Positions 15,507 through 24,736 of a stretch of 46,069 nt of DNA are shown here, piece by piece. Origin of the DNA: a virus; IMG/VR virus record IMGVR_UViG_3300035691_000010, positions 1-46,069 of that record. The stretch is one strand, 5' to 3'. A model generated the notes under the pieces. That model searched no databases and was not told the origin of the DNA. It saw nothing but the letters and a program-made list of their open reading frames with translations. Both the position numbers and the translations under genes were made by a program. The number at the start of each line of letters is the position of its first letter. Position 1 is the first letter of the stretch.

Positions 15507-17416
15507 CAGAGCCCGCTCGGAATCGCCTCAGGCGAAATACCTAAGGTGTAGTTGAACCACCGGAACGCTTCCTTCCCGCGATAGGTTCCGGTCACGAATG
15601 CTGTGAGCCCCTCGGCTTCCAACGGAAAGTCCAGCGGTTGCCTGAGGCGTCCAGCTCCGCCAAAACTGTCGACGCCGAATTCAGCCATTCCAAACACCGC
15701 TGTCGTGCCGCTGATGTCCACGCTCTGTGAGCCAAAGCTCTGGTTGTCGACACCGAGTTCAATGCTGAACGTTCCCCCGTGCGGTTCGAACTCCATCGCT
15801 CCATCCACGACTGAGGCGACACGCCCGCCCATCGAGAACGTCGGCCCGGTGTAGATCGCGACCATGTCGGCTCCGTCTGCGGTCGTGCCCGTCCGTTCCT
15901 CGAACAGCTTCCCAATCGTTTGCGACCAGGAGAACAACCGCCCGTGGTTCCCGACACCGGGTTCATTGCCGTCCCACTTGATGTAGCCGCCAATCGATCG
16001 GCTCGTCGCGGTCCACGCCGGGACTTCCTGCAATCGCGTTCGGTTCAAGTCCAGAATCATTTCGCCAGACGTGCCGAACGGATAGAGGTTGGTTACTGCA
16101 ATCGCCACTTCCTTCGCCGCTTGGTGGTAGCAGACGGCGGTCTTCGACAAGTCCGCCGCACTCGCGCTCGTGATGTACTTCCGCCAGCCGATCGCCGTCG
16201 GCGCAAAGCCGTCCACGTCATACGACAGCAACCGATCGGTCGCGCCGTCAAAGAGGTAAATCCCATCGGCCGAGGCGTGGATCACACCTTCCTCGAGCGC
16301 ATCCACGGCGCGCGCACCCAACGCGCCAGCCTGCGCGGCTCCTGACGGTCGGACTTCGAAGTCCAACGACGTTTGTCCGATGACGAGAAACGGCTTGCTC
16401 TGCCCCCACACGGTCAAGGTATCGCCTTGGGGCAAGAGCGCCGCGATGTCGTCGCCGCGTTCAAAGGGAATGTCGATGAAGAAATCCCCCGGCCAGGACT
16501 GCGGCTCGAAGATTTGCGTGAAGCGCAGGCGGTTCTTCACCACGGCATCGCGCGCCCACATACGATTCTTCCAGAACACGCCAAACGACAGAATCTCCGG
16601 GACATCATGATCCGACGGCGCTTCCACGCCGCTGCCCCAGTTATTCGTCGTCACATCAAAGGTCGTCGTCGCGCCTCCAGGATTCGCCACCGTGCCGATG
16701 CGGCGTCGGACTTGTTCTCCGGCCGTCTCGTCTCGCCCGTAGATCACCAGCGTGTCGACTTGCGTGTCGGGATGCTTCGTGAGTGTCAATCGCACCGAGA
16801 GATTGCCGCCGGAGGGCACATGCGTGACGCGCGGACTCTCGTTGCTCTCGGCTAGAAGTTCGTCATCGCGTCCGGAGTAGCTGAATTCATACGTGTTCCC
16901 GCTGACGAGTGACCCGCCGGCTAGATTCGCGTCCGTCGGTGCTCCGGCCGGCGCCGCGATCCCGAACGCTGTCCACGTCGTGCCGTCCACCGATTTCTTC
17001 GCCGCGGTCGCGCCGTCGAGAATCGCGACCACATCGCGGTTGTAGAGAAAGAAGATTTCGTTCGCGCTCGACCAGCCCGTCGAGACGGCCGAGCCCCACA
17101 CGCCGGCATCGCTCGGTTTGTAGACACTCCCATTCCACGCCGCGAGCGTGAACGGACTCACGAGTCCGAGATAGATCCGTTGGCCACCTTGCGGCCGACC
17201 GGAACCAAGTGACGCGGTCGAGAACGACAGGAATCCCGGCCACACGATCAGCGTGCCCGCTTCGCGCAAGCTCCAATCACGGAGCACCCGCGAGCGATTC
17301 GCCGCGAGTAACGTCGCGGCTTTCCGCTGATCCAACCCGCCCGACAAATCCTCGACCGGCACCTCGAAATAGGCGCCACGTTGGGGGACGCGCCGAGCCT
17401 TGAGACTGGTCGCCAT
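15506..17416 (-). CDS. Large tail protein (tubular/stabilisation type)
   Basis: 636 residues, mostly beta-strands with repeated blocks (GVWGSAVSTGWSSANEIFFL, GDTLTVWGQSKPFLVIG, ASADGIYLFDGATDRLLSYD) that look like beta-propeller blades. The N-terminus YFEVPVEDLSGGLDQRKAAT resembles podovirus tail proteins that bind the connector and close the tail. It is the largest tail protein here. The exact equivalent (T7 gp12-like or P22 gp10-like) cannot be decided by eye. Confidence 0.7.
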   Translation of the reverse strand: MATSLKARRVPQRGAYFEVPVEDLSGGLDQRKAATLLAANRSRVLRDWSLREAGTLIVWPGFLSFSTASLGSGRPQGGQRIYLGLVSPFTLAAWNGSVYKPSDAGVWGSAVSTGWSSANEIFFLYNRDVVAILDGATAAKKSVDGTTWTAFGIAAPAGAPTDANLAGGSLVSGNTYEFSYSGRDDELLAESNESPRVTHVPSGGNLSVRLTLTKHPDTQVDTLVIYGRDETAGEQVRRRIGTVANPGGATTTFDVTTNNWGSGVEAPSDHDVPEILSFGVFWKNRMWARDAVVKNRLRFTQIFEPQSWPGDFFIDIPFERGDDIAALLPQGDTLTVWGQSKPFLVIGQTSLDFEVRPSGAAQAGALGARAVDALEEGVIHASADGIYLFDGATDRLLSYDVDGFAPTAIGWRKYITSASAADLSKTAVCYHQAAKEVAIAVTNLYPFGTSGEMILDLNRTRLQEVPAWTATSRSIGGYIKWDGNEPGVGNHGRLFSWSQTIGKLFEERTGTTADGADMVAIYTGPTFSMGGRVASVVDGAMEFEPHGGTFSIELGVDNQSFGSQSVDISGTTAVFGMAEFGVDSFGGAGRLRQPLDFPLEAEGLTAFVTGTYRGKEAFRWFNYTLGISPEAIPSGL

Positions 17417-17929
17417 CTAGGCCAATCGGTTGCGTCCACGCGACTCAAACGGTCCGGTCAGCGGCGCTGAAGGAGTCGCCGCCGAGACGTTGTCCCACGG
17501 CATCGCCGCGCGGATGGGATCCTGCGAGCCTGGATTCACGCGCGGCACGGGCGGCTGACCGATCGGCCCCGTTGGAAACGACGGCGCACTCTGGGCGACA
17601 TCAGGAAAGAGTCGACCATCGCTTCGCCCCGGATCGGGTGTCGACATCCCACCGCCACCTCCACCGCCCATCGCCTGCAACAGGGCTTGAATCACCGCCG
17701 CTTGCGGATTGAAGCCGCTCGGCAACGCGGTTGATCCTGGGCTCGTCAGCAACCGTTTCGGGGCGAGGGCCTGTGCCCCGAGAAACTGCGGCAGATGCAG
17801 ACTGAGCACCTTGAACGCTTGCGCGAGATCGGATCCGCCGGCGCCTTCAAGGCCTGCTTGCCGTGGTCCCATCGCCTGATTGTCCGCACTCGGGATGAAC
17901 GTCATCCCAATCGGTTGGTTCATGGCCAT
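17417..17929 (-). CDS. Structural linker-rich protein
   Basis: 170 residues, Pro/Gly/Ala-rich with a seven-Gly run (MGGGGGGGMS) at about residue 90. Only the segment LAQAFKVLSLHLPQFLGAQA looks helical. It is packed without gaps between tail genes, so probably a virion protein; function unknown. Confidence 0.6.
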   Translation of the reverse strand: MAMNQPIGMTFIPSADNQAMGPRQAGLEGAGGSDLAQAFKVLSLHLPQFLGAQALAPKRLLTSPGSTALPSGFNPQAAVIQALLQAMGGGGGGGMSTPDPGRSDGRLFPDVAQSAPSFPTGPIGQPPVPRVNPGSQDPIRAAMPWDNVSAATPSAPLTGPFESRGRNRLA

Positions 17930-18132
17930 TAGCTGTTCCTTCCGAGCGGCCCGACATAGGCCGGTAAGTCTTCGGTCTGCACCAACGGTCCCGTGGCCGT
18001 TCCACGAATCCGCGGCTTCGGCATGTTCAGCACGCGGACGATCACCTGCAGTTCATGCGTCGGACAGATCGGCGAGCGTTTCTCGTCAAAGGGAATCACG
18101 CAGCCGCAGTGCAAGAGCAGGGACGGCGTCAC
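17929..18132 (-). CDS. Small structural-region protein with Cys/His
   Basis: 67 residues; the N-terminal half has LLLHCGCVIPF and PICPTHELQV, a possible metal site, and a strand LQVIVRVLNM. It overlaps the adaptor gene by 4 nt. Not recognised. Confidence 0.6.
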   Translation of the reverse strand: MTPSLLLHCGCVIPFDEKRSPICPTHELQVIVRVLNMPKPRIRGTATGPLVQTEDLPAYVGPLGRNS

Positions 18133-18887
18133 GGCGTACTCCGCGGATCGAAACGGCGAACGGGTACGTTCAGCTTGCGGCGATAGTTCTGCGCGAACTG
18201 CACTTGATCGCCCGACTTTGGCTTTTCCGCCCCGAGATACCTCGTCACTTCCGCTTCGAACAACTGAAACATCGCCTGTTCACGCGCCGTGTCTTTCCTG
18301 AGCTTCTCCAAGTCAAACGCGGCGTAGTAGACCAGGGCCCGATGCCACGGCCGTTGTGTCTTCAGGGCATTGCCGCTGATCGTGAATGGCTCGTCCGAGT
18401 CCGCACTCATGTCCGCCGGGACGATCACGTAGTCGACGAGTGCCGTCCACGTATCCGATCCGGTGATGTGCGGCTTCGGATGCAGGCCGAGAAAAAACGC
18501 TCCGCCATCACGTCTGGTGTAGTACTTCGCGGGAATCGCCGCCGCGACCGCGCGCCAGTTCGGTTCGTCGATATTCAGCCGTTCCACACTCGTCGATGTG
18601 AAGCTCTTGCCTTCGAGATATCGTGTGCTGGAACCGGACACGATCCGAATGGACACGCCACGGCGTGAAATCTGGGCGAAGTCCGTAATCGTTTCCAGGT
18701 CATACTCTTGCGTGTCATCGACCAGCGAGACCGACGCGAGCCGCGTGACACACTCCGTCCGCTTGTTCCACTCCAATTGCGCGGCATTGATCGCGGCTTT
18801 CCGGCGCGCAGTCGTGAAGCGCTGCGTCCGATCGGCCGTCCCGAGCTCGCGGTCCAGTTCCGTGCCATAGAGCGTGACGAAGTCCAT
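18129..18887 (-). CDS. Head-to-tail adaptor-like protein
   Basis: 252 residues. N-terminal helices (LGTADRTQRFTTARRKAAIN and AAQLEWNKRTECVTR) followed by a beta domain (DDTQEYDLETITDF) and a C-terminal helix bundle (ALVYYAAFDLEKLRKD). This LGTxDxxxxFTxxRRKxAINxAQ start is common in podovirus-like adaptor or connector proteins in my memory. It is the first tail gene after the capsid and spike block. Confidence 0.6.
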   Translation of the reverse strand: MDFVTLYGTELDRELGTADRTQRFTTARRKAAINAAQLEWNKRTECVTRLASVSLVDDTQEYDLETITDFAQISRRGVSIRIVSGSSTRYLEGKSFTSTSVERLNIDEPNWRAVAAAIPAKYYTRRDGGAFFLGLHPKPHITGSDTWTALVDYVIVPADMSADSDEPFTISGNALKTQRPWHRALVYYAAFDLEKLRKDTAREQAMFQLFEAEVTRYLGAEKPKSGDQVQFAQNYRRKLNVPVRRFDPRSTP

Positions 18888-18900
18888 GTCTCCCCTGTCG

Positions 18901-18930
18901 TTGACGCCTCGCCTGCGTTCGGGCTAGGCT
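18901..18930 (+). promoter_or_regulatory. Promoter of the 42-residue moron
   Basis: TTGACG (18901-18906), an 18-bp spacer and TAGGCT (18925-18930), ending 6 nt before the ATG at 18937. Transcription would begin at or next to the start codon. Confidence 0.5.
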
Positions 18931-18936
18931 GTCCCC

Positions 18937-19065
18937 ATGCGTTTACTTCATGCCCTTGCCACCGCTCTGCGATCCCTGTTCACGCGTCGGACACCGAAGC
19001 GGCCGATTCCCTCGTTCGGCGGCCCGTCGTACGATCCGCGCGTGGATCGGCACTACTACGACTAG
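18937..19065 (+). CDS. Rightward 42-residue moron
   Basis: MRLLHALATALRSLFTRRTP starts an amphipathic, basic helix; the rest is Pro/Tyr-rich and ends VDRHYYD. It is the only rightward gene between two leftward structural genes and overlaps the end of one by 4 nt. It has its own promoter and no Shine-Dalgarno. Function unknown; the helix could bind membrane. Confidence 0.55.
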   Translation: MRLLHALATALRSLFTRRTPKRPIPSFGGPSYDPRVDRHYYD

Positions 19066-19661
19066 CCCACGAACAAGAGTCCCAAACGACCAACTGAACT
19101 CGGTGGCGGTGACCCGCCGCTCACGTTGTCTGCGGACCAATCGTCGAGTTCGAACGCCGTCAACCCGCTATAGCCCCACAAGCCCGCGGCGCCGCCGGTA
19201 TAGGTCGCGTCATTCGCCGTCCCACCAGACGGTGTCGAGCCGTTCACGAACGCCGTCAAATCCGCGCCGGACACTTCAAGCCGCAACACATCACCGACCG
19301 TCGGAGTTCCCGTCACGGTTGATAAGTTCGTGAGCGCGCCAGCATCCATGCGACTGATCTTGTAGGTGCCAGCATGATCGCCGAACACGTAACAGGCTTG
19401 ACCACTCGCCTGAATCCGTACCGCCACGCCCCCGTACGCCGTGGTCAGTCCCGTGCCGTTCAGCGTCGCTTGTGACTTGTGATCCGATCCGAAACTGTCA
19501 GCGTTCCAGTACATCAACTGAAACGTCGAGCCGCCCTGTCCCACAAGAAAATGACTGGAGAGCAGGAACTTGCTAAAGTCGACGCCGTCCGGCGCCGTCC
19601 AATTGCCGCCGAGCGGATTCTCGTCGGGTCGGTTGAAGTTGTCGGAAGCTGGGAGCGCCAT
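19062..19661 (-). CDS. Concanavalin/LamG-like virion protein
   Basis: 199 residues starting LPASDNFNRPDENPLGGNWT, the typical start of jelly-roll (LamG or glucanase-like) domains in phage proteins, then VAVRIQASGQACYVFGDHAG and LRLEVSGADLTAFVNGS, and a C-terminal GLTAFELDDWSADNV. Such domains bind carbohydrate. Probably a surface decoration or adhesin. Confidence 0.7.
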   Translation of the reverse strand: MALPASDNFNRPDENPLGGNWTAPDGVDFSKFLLSSHFLVGQGGSTFQLMYWNADSFGSDHKSQATLNGTGLTTAYGGVAVRIQASGQACYVFGDHAGTYKISRMDAGALTNLSTVTGTPTVGDVLRLEVSGADLTAFVNGSTPSGGTANDATYTGGAAGLWGYSGLTAFELDDWSADNVSGGSPPPSSVGRLGLLFVG

Positions 19662-21365
19662 TTACGTCAGCCTCCAGCAATGAATCAGCGGTTCTGTAAT
19701 GCCAGGCGCCGACGTGCCATCGCGGTTTGCTTCCATGATGTAGAGCCGATCGGTCGCCTCATCGAACCACGCGCCGCCGACCTTCCCTGCTTGATGACTC
19801 ACGACCGTTTCGAACGCGGAAATGTCGCTTAGGCGCGTGAAGTCCACCGGCGTCACTTGATCGATCGTCTTGCTGCCGCCGAGGAGCGCCACGAGGTCGT
19901 CGAAGGAATGCAACCACGCGTGCGGCACGATCGTCTTGGATGCCGGACCCGTCGACTGGAAGAACGGCGAGGTCTGTCCATGTGGACATGTGCCGTGCCC
20001 GCCGTAGAAGACATGATCGACGGTGTCCGTTCCGTAGTCTTCGCCCGCGATCGTGTCGCAGAGCGTCCCCACAAACAGGAGTCCCGATTTATTCGTCGAG
20101 GTCGTGATCATGCACATGCCGTTGCAGTAGTCGAAGTACGACCCGACATCCGTCGCAAAGGGACCAGTGGCTGACCGCGGTCCCCAGATGGGCGCGGAGT
20201 CGTACGCGGTTCCCCCGCGTCCGTTGTCGTACTTCGCCAGCAGCACAAACGTGCCGCTCGAGGCACTGTTGGGAATCGAACCGAGCCCAGACGCCGGAAT
20301 CCCAGTCAGATTGCCAGGACCAGACGTGGTACTCCGCGCCGCATAGGAAAACTGCATCGTCGAGCCGTCGGTGATCGTCGGTCCGATGTAGCCGCCGTAG
20401 ATGCCCTCGACTAGCGAGCCCACCAGCGAGGTTGGTTGCGCAAACAACGACGTATCAGCGACTGGAATCGAGGTCGCTCCAGCCGAGATGTTGGCGGTCA
20501 ACGCGCTGTGATTCCCAGGGTCGTTCCAAAAGCAATTCTTGCGGACGAGCGTCGGAAGTGGCATTGCATGATCGCGCGAATACAGCAGCACTTCGGTGCC
20601 AGAGAACGCCACGTCTGATTGGTTGGCGTAGGCACTCGGAGCGATTGATCCGGTCGGGACCGTGAACGCGTAGAGCGCCCCACCATAGGGCGAACTGTTC
20701 ACGCCAGATTGTGCGGTCGCGCCCATGCCGAACGTCTTGCCGCCGAGATGCGCGTCAGCGAATGCCTGCGGAATCTTCGTGAAGAATCCCGCGACTTTCT
20801 TCGACGTGTTCCCAATCCGCCACGGTCCGTAAATCGCGCTGATCTGCCCACTCCCAGGCGAGGCGTCGTTCAAGACGGACGCGCCCAAGCAGCGGTCGTT
20901 GAAATCCGCCGTGTTGTAGGAGTAGAAGAACGACCAGTACAGCGCCCCATTCTGGTAGTGACAGGCGGTGATGATGTCGCAGACGTTCCCGCCAGAGTTC
21001 AGCAGGTAGTCCGACGGCGCCCCGTTGTAGATGTTTCCCCAGTCGGTCACGATCGAAAACCGGCCGCCCGATCCAGCCGAAATCGCCGCCGCTGCCGTCG
21101 CTTGGAATGACGCCGGTGGTGCGACTTCCACGACTTTGTAGCCGTTGCCGTTATTGCCCATGACGAACAGTCGCGTTTGCCCAGCGACACGGCGGCCACT
21201 CATCTGCCCGCGCGCACCCGAATAGTCGGTCACGACACCAGAGACCGGCAAGCACGCACAGCCCAGATATGTGAAGTCGGCGAACGTGAGGTCCGATGGA
21301 TTCCCGCCACCGCCTCCTCCACCGCCACCACTGCGGTTCTTGATGCGAAGACGCGGAGCCCCCAC
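19662..21365 (-). CDS. Surface protein with poly-Gly linker, receptor-binding candidate
   Basis: 567 residues. Residues 1-12 are basic (MGAPRLRIKNRS), then nine glycines in a row, then a large beta-rich domain with repeated strand-turn units (RFSIVTDWGNIYNG, GALYWSFFYSYNTADFNDRC, PYGGALYAFTVPTGS, GLLFVGTLCDTIAGE) suggestive of a beta-propeller. A short anchor plus Gly linker plus globular head suits a spike or receptor-binding protein. The Gly tract is a codon repeat prone to slippage. Confidence 0.6.
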   Translation of the reverse strand: MGAPRLRIKNRSGGGGGGGGGNPSDLTFADFTYLGCACLPVSGVVTDYSGARGQMSGRRVAGQTRLFVMGNNGNGYKVVEVAPPASFQATAAAAISAGSGGRFSIVTDWGNIYNGAPSDYLLNSGGNVCDIITACHYQNGALYWSFFYSYNTADFNDRCLGASVLNDASPGSGQISAIYGPWRIGNTSKKVAGFFTKIPQAFADAHLGGKTFGMGATAQSGVNSSPYGGALYAFTVPTGSIAPSAYANQSDVAFSGTEVLLYSRDHAMPLPTLVRKNCFWNDPGNHSALTANISAGATSIPVADTSLFAQPTSLVGSLVEGIYGGYIGPTITDGSTMQFSYAARSTTSGPGNLTGIPASGLGSIPNSASSGTFVLLAKYDNGRGGTAYDSAPIWGPRSATGPFATDVGSYFDYCNGMCMITTSTNKSGLLFVGTLCDTIAGEDYGTDTVDHVFYGGHGTCPHGQTSPFFQSTGPASKTIVPHAWLHSFDDLVALLGGSKTIDQVTPVDFTRLSDISAFETVVSHQAGKVGGAWFDEATDRLYIMEANRDGTSAPGITEPLIHCWRLT

Positions 21366-22456
21366 TACACCTCGACGTAGACGAGCTCGCCACCAATCGC
21401 CACGGCACCACTCAGGTTCACGTTCAGGAGAGTCGTGGCCGACGTTTCGAACCAGCCGACCGGATTGAACGGCGCACAGATGCCCATGTTCGCGACGCAG
21501 TACTTGAGCCCGGTCAAATCCGTGCCGCTCGCGCCGTCTTGGAACTTTGCGTTGACGGTCCCGTTGGAGATGAAGTTGTAAGCCAGGACGCGAATCTTCT
21601 TCGACGAGACGGCCGCGACGAGTGTGTTGTTGCCAGAACTTGACGCCGCGATCTTTGCGAACTTCGGCGTCAGCGCCGTCAGATCGTTCATGATCACGTC
21701 GGTCTGCAACGCGCAGCCAATGTTGTCGGTCGTGTTATCGACGGCGGTCGCGACGGCAGTGCCGTCCGACTTCACCTGCATCACCTTGACGGCATGCGCG
21801 GTCGTGTCGGTAATCTCAGTGCCGCCAGAATCGACCATGCCATATGGCTTGGTCCACAACTGGCCGCCGCCTGCGACCTGCAACGGTTCGTAGTCGCCGT
21901 TGGTGTTTCCTGACGACAAATCAACCGGTGTTGATTCACGAACGGCGAGCAACATCACGCCGGTATCGCCCGACGAATGCGAGTTGTCTTCGGCTTTCCC
22001 GAGATGCGTGGCGCCCGTCCCAGGCACCACGGACGTGCTGATCGACGCGAGCACGCCAGTTGAGTCGTTCGCCAGCGTGACGCGCTGCGTGCCAGTGTTC
22101 GTCGCGCCGTTCCCAGCCGCCGTCGCGTTGGCGCCGATCTGCGTGAGCGAGACCTGGACGGGCGTCATCGACGCGACGCCCTGGATCGTGATCACGTCAG
22201 CTGACGCAGTCCCGGCCGTGCCCAGCGCCGGTTGCTTCGCGGACGTGGACGCACCTGTCGGCAAGACACTCGTCTTGACGTTGACGAAGAGTCCATTCGT
22301 GGCGTCGCCTGGAATGACGGCGGTGTCATCCGCCGTTCCAGACATGATCTTGATGTGCTGGACGTGCGCGCCGCTTCCGAGCTGGTCCGTTGAGAAGACG
22401 GTGCTATTCGGAATCGTCGCCGCGGTCGCCGTCTGAAAGGTGACGTTGTCGCTCAA
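21365..22456 (-). CDS. Virion surface/head-fibre-like protein
   Basis: 363 residues, Thr/Ala/Val/Gly-rich beta repeats (ISTSVVPGTGATHLGKAEDN, VMQVKSDGTAVATAVDN) and a compact C-terminal domain (KIRVLAYNFISNGTVNAKFQ). This C-domain with KIRVLAYNF is common in phage head-fibre or tail-fibre proteins as I recall. The start codon is TTG. It lies in the capsid-proximal block. Confidence 0.65.
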   Translation of the reverse strand: MSDNVTFQTATAATIPNSTVFSTDQLGSGAHVQHIKIMSGTADDTAVIPGDATNGLFVNVKTSVLPTGASTSAKQPALGTAGTASADVITIQGVASMTPVQVSLTQIGANATAAGNGATNTGTQRVTLANDSTGVLASISTSVVPGTGATHLGKAEDNSHSSGDTGVMLLAVRESTPVDLSSGNTNGDYEPLQVAGGGQLWTKPYGMVDSGGTEITDTTAHAVKVMQVKSDGTAVATAVDNTTDNIGCALQTDVIMNDLTALTPKFAKIAASSSGNNTLVAAVSSKKIRVLAYNFISNGTVNAKFQDGASGTDLTGLKYCVANMGICAPFNPVGWFETSATTLLNVNLSGAVAIGGELVYVEV

Positions 22457-22459
22457 TGG

Positions 22460-22558
22460 TCAGCGCCCTCGACCGCGCGTGCGATTCTGTTTCGTGTAGA
22501 CCGTCGTGGTGGTCCCGCCGCTGACGGTCGCATTCCCGACGATCACGAGCAGTGGCAT
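22460..22558 (-). CDS. Tiny structural-region protein
   Basis: 32 residues: MPLLVIVGNATVSGGTTTTV then a basic tail YTKQNRTRGRGR. It fills the gap between two virion genes (4 and 3 nt spacing). The hydrophobic strand start plus basic tail is a recurrent miniature protein in phage head operons. Weak Shine-Dalgarno. Confidence 0.55.
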   Translation of the reverse strand: MPLLVIVGNATVSGGTTTTVYTKQNRTRGRGR

Positions 22559-22562
22559 TGGA

Positions 22563-22847
22563 TTAGTCCACGAACAACGTCAGCACGCAGGTGCCAGACG
22601 GGAAGTCTTCGATGAGCACCGAGTCGTAGAACTGCGGTCCACGACCCGCCCACAGGTCCGCGTTGTCCGTCGCGGCCATCACGAGATAGTCAGCAATGAC
22701 CGATCCGCCACTGTCAGTCACGCGCAACCGATCGCCGGCACTCCCACCGGCAACCTGCATCGTGAGTCCGGCCACGAAGACCGGCGTGGCGTAGGTATCC
22801 GCATCGGCGGTGAACGTGATCGATTTGCCTTTGCGAGAAACGGACAT
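22563..22847 (-). CDS. Small virion protein
   Basis: 94 residues, beta-rich (GKSITFTADADTYATPVFV, LRVTDSGGSVIADYLVMAAT). By composition and place next to the beta-helix head protein it is probably a capsid decoration or stabilising protein. Confidence 0.65.
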   Translation of the reverse strand: MSVSRKGKSITFTADADTYATPVFVAGLTMQVAGGSAGDRLRVTDSGGSVIADYLVMAATDNADLWAGRGPQFYDSVLIEDFPSGTCVLTLFVD

Positions 22848-22850
22848 CGC

Positions 22851-23762
22851 TTACACCAACGTGCCGTTGGTCGCCACAGCGGCGGCCGACCAGTTGCCCG
22901 CCCACCAGCCCGCATCCATCGTGATCGGCGCCGCGCCAGACCCGATGCCAAACCGGTTGTTCATCACCAGTCCCGTGGAGGCCGTCAGGCACACGATGCA
23001 CTTGGTGGCCGACGCGGTCAGATTCACGATCACGTTGTCGCGGAAGACCGCGTTGACCATCGCCACCGTGATGTTGTTGAAGAACCCCAGCGAAGTCGTG
23101 AACGCTCCGATTACCGAGTTGCCCTGGAGCAGAAAGTCCTTCTGGTTCCCCGCCGAGCCGACGCACTGAATGAAGTTCGTGCAGCCGGCATCCGCGGTGC
23201 CGTGGACGTGATTGCCGATGAAGCGAAAGCGATTGACACCCGTCACGGTGATCCCGAGCGCCACCTGATTCGTTGCGTTGGCGATGTCGAATTCGCAGTT
23301 GAAGAACTCGCAGTCATCGCCCGTGACGGCAAACATCGTGACGACGGCGTCCACACCCGTGCCGACGAACACGCAGTTCTGAATCGACACGTTCGCCGCG
23401 GTGACGGTCCACGTCGCCGTAGTGAGCGTTGACCAGGTGAACACCGGACGCTTGCGCCCGTTGCCCAAGCCGATGATGCTGAAGCCTGAGGTTCCGCACG
23501 CGACCGAGGCAGCGGCGACGATCGATTCCGCGTGGCCCTCCATGACGAAGATCACGTCGTCGTTGTCGGCTGTGACCTGCGTGATGGCTTTGGCGAGTGT
23601 CGCGAACGGCTGTGACGGACTCTGCCCGTTGTTGCCATCCGATCCGTTGGCGTTGGTGCGGTTACAAACGAAGTACACCTGCCCCGTGCGCGGACGTGCG
23701 GCACCAGGGAGCACGGGCATGCCGAAGCTCGAAATCCCGAAAGGAAATGGAGTGATCGGCAT
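22851..23762 (-). CDS. Beta-helix capsid-associated protein
   Basis: 303 residues. Starts PFPFGISSFGMPVLPG then the strands of a pectate-lyase-like helix: QPFATLAKAITQVTADNDDV, then NVSIQNCVFVG, FFNCEFDIA, RFRFIGNHVHG and AVFRDNVIVN rungs. Directly follows the capsid gene, so it is probably a head spike or decoration rather than an enzyme. Confidence 0.75.
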   Translation of the reverse strand: MPITPFPFGISSFGMPVLPGAARPRTGQVYFVCNRTNANGSDGNNGQSPSQPFATLAKAITQVTADNDDVIFVMEGHAESIVAAASVACGTSGFSIIGLGNGRKRPVFTWSTLTTATWTVTAANVSIQNCVFVGTGVDAVVTMFAVTGDDCEFFNCEFDIANATNQVALGITVTGVNRFRFIGNHVHGTADAGCTNFIQCVGSAGNQKDFLLQGNSVIGAFTTSLGFFNNITVAMVNAVFRDNVIVNLTASATKCIVCLTASTGLVMNNRFGIGSGAAPITMDAGWWAGNWSAAAVATNGTLV

Positions 23763-23764
23763 GG

Positions 23765-24682
23765 TTATGCTCCCGGATTGCCGTAGTTGTTACGCCAATC
23801 CACCGAGTCCCAGCACATGCGCGCACGCAGCTTGTACAGCCGGTTGCCCGTGCGGGGATCGGTCATCGGCGGCGGCTGGTAGATCGCCTTCCGCTCCAGA
23901 TACAAGAGGCCGTTGGCCATCTTGTCCTTCGGCACCAGGAACCACGCATCGGTGTCCGTCAGGAACGGGTTGACCTTGATGGTGATGTCGAGATCGGAAA
24001 TCGGGTTGATCGAGTGGTTCGCCGACTCCGGATCCATCACCGACTTGACGATGCGCGCGGCGTTGAACCGATTGGCCGGCGCGACCAACAGGTAGAACCC
24101 GGTCGCAGGTGCCACGAGTTGGCCCGACTCAATCTTGGTGTCCGTGTCCAGGTCGATGAACGCCTGCGCCAGTGACGTGACCGAGAGGTCCGCTGCGCTG
24201 GACGCGGTGTTCTTCGCGGTGCCGCCGCGCTTTAGGGTGTGCGCGGTGGAGTAGAGCGCCACGCCATCGGCTGTGGTCTGCGTGCTGAAGCCGTTGTTGA
24301 AGATCGCCGCGGCCTGTTTCTCGGCCACCTGGCCCATCGAGAACGTGAGGAACTTGCCGTGCTGGGACAGGATGTTTTCGAGATCGTCCTCTTCTGCGGT
24401 CTCGGTGATCTCGGCCATCAGCCCCCACTCGAGCGGCGTCACGTCTTTCGTGTTCGCCTGCTGAATGAGGTCCGTGGCGTACTCTTCGCCTTCCGGCTTC
24501 TGCGGCACGTCGCCGTAGGGCGCCACGGTGACGATGCGCTCGAACTTCTTGCCGGTCGTCTGCTTCTTGAACAGCTGCGGGTAGATCGATTTCAGCTCGC
24601 TGACGTTCTTGTCCAGGAGCGCCGTCATCAGCTTGTCGACGTTGTCGATATTGGCTGGGATTTGAGATCGAAGCTGGGCCAT
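23765..24682 (-). CDS. Major capsid protein
   Basis: 305 residues. Helical start DNVDKLMTALLDKNVSELKS, then YGDVPQKPEGEEYATDLIQQ, a loop GVALYSTAHTLKRGG and a C-terminal DTDAWFLVPKDKMANGLLYL, QPPPMTDPRTGN. These are features of the Mu gpT-like branch of HK97-fold head proteins. It follows a scaffold-like gene, a promoter and a leader in the order expected for the most abundant virion protein. Confidence 0.82.
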   Translation of the reverse strand: MAQLRSQIPANIDNVDKLMTALLDKNVSELKSIYPQLFKKQTTGKKFERIVTVAPYGDVPQKPEGEEYATDLIQQANTKDVTPLEWGLMAEITETAEEDDLENILSQHGKFLTFSMGQVAEKQAAAIFNNGFSTQTTADGVALYSTAHTLKRGGTAKNTASSAADLSVTSLAQAFIDLDTDTKIESGQLVAPATGFYLLVAPANRFNAARIVKSVMDPESANHSINPISDLDITIKVNPFLTDTDAWFLVPKDKMANGLLYLERKAIYQPPPMTDPRTGNRLYKLRARMCWDSVDWRNNYGNPGA

Positions 24683-24736
24683 CTACACTCCTCCGACCGC
24701 GCACGGGACCAGTCGGATGAAAACCAAGTCCTCTGG

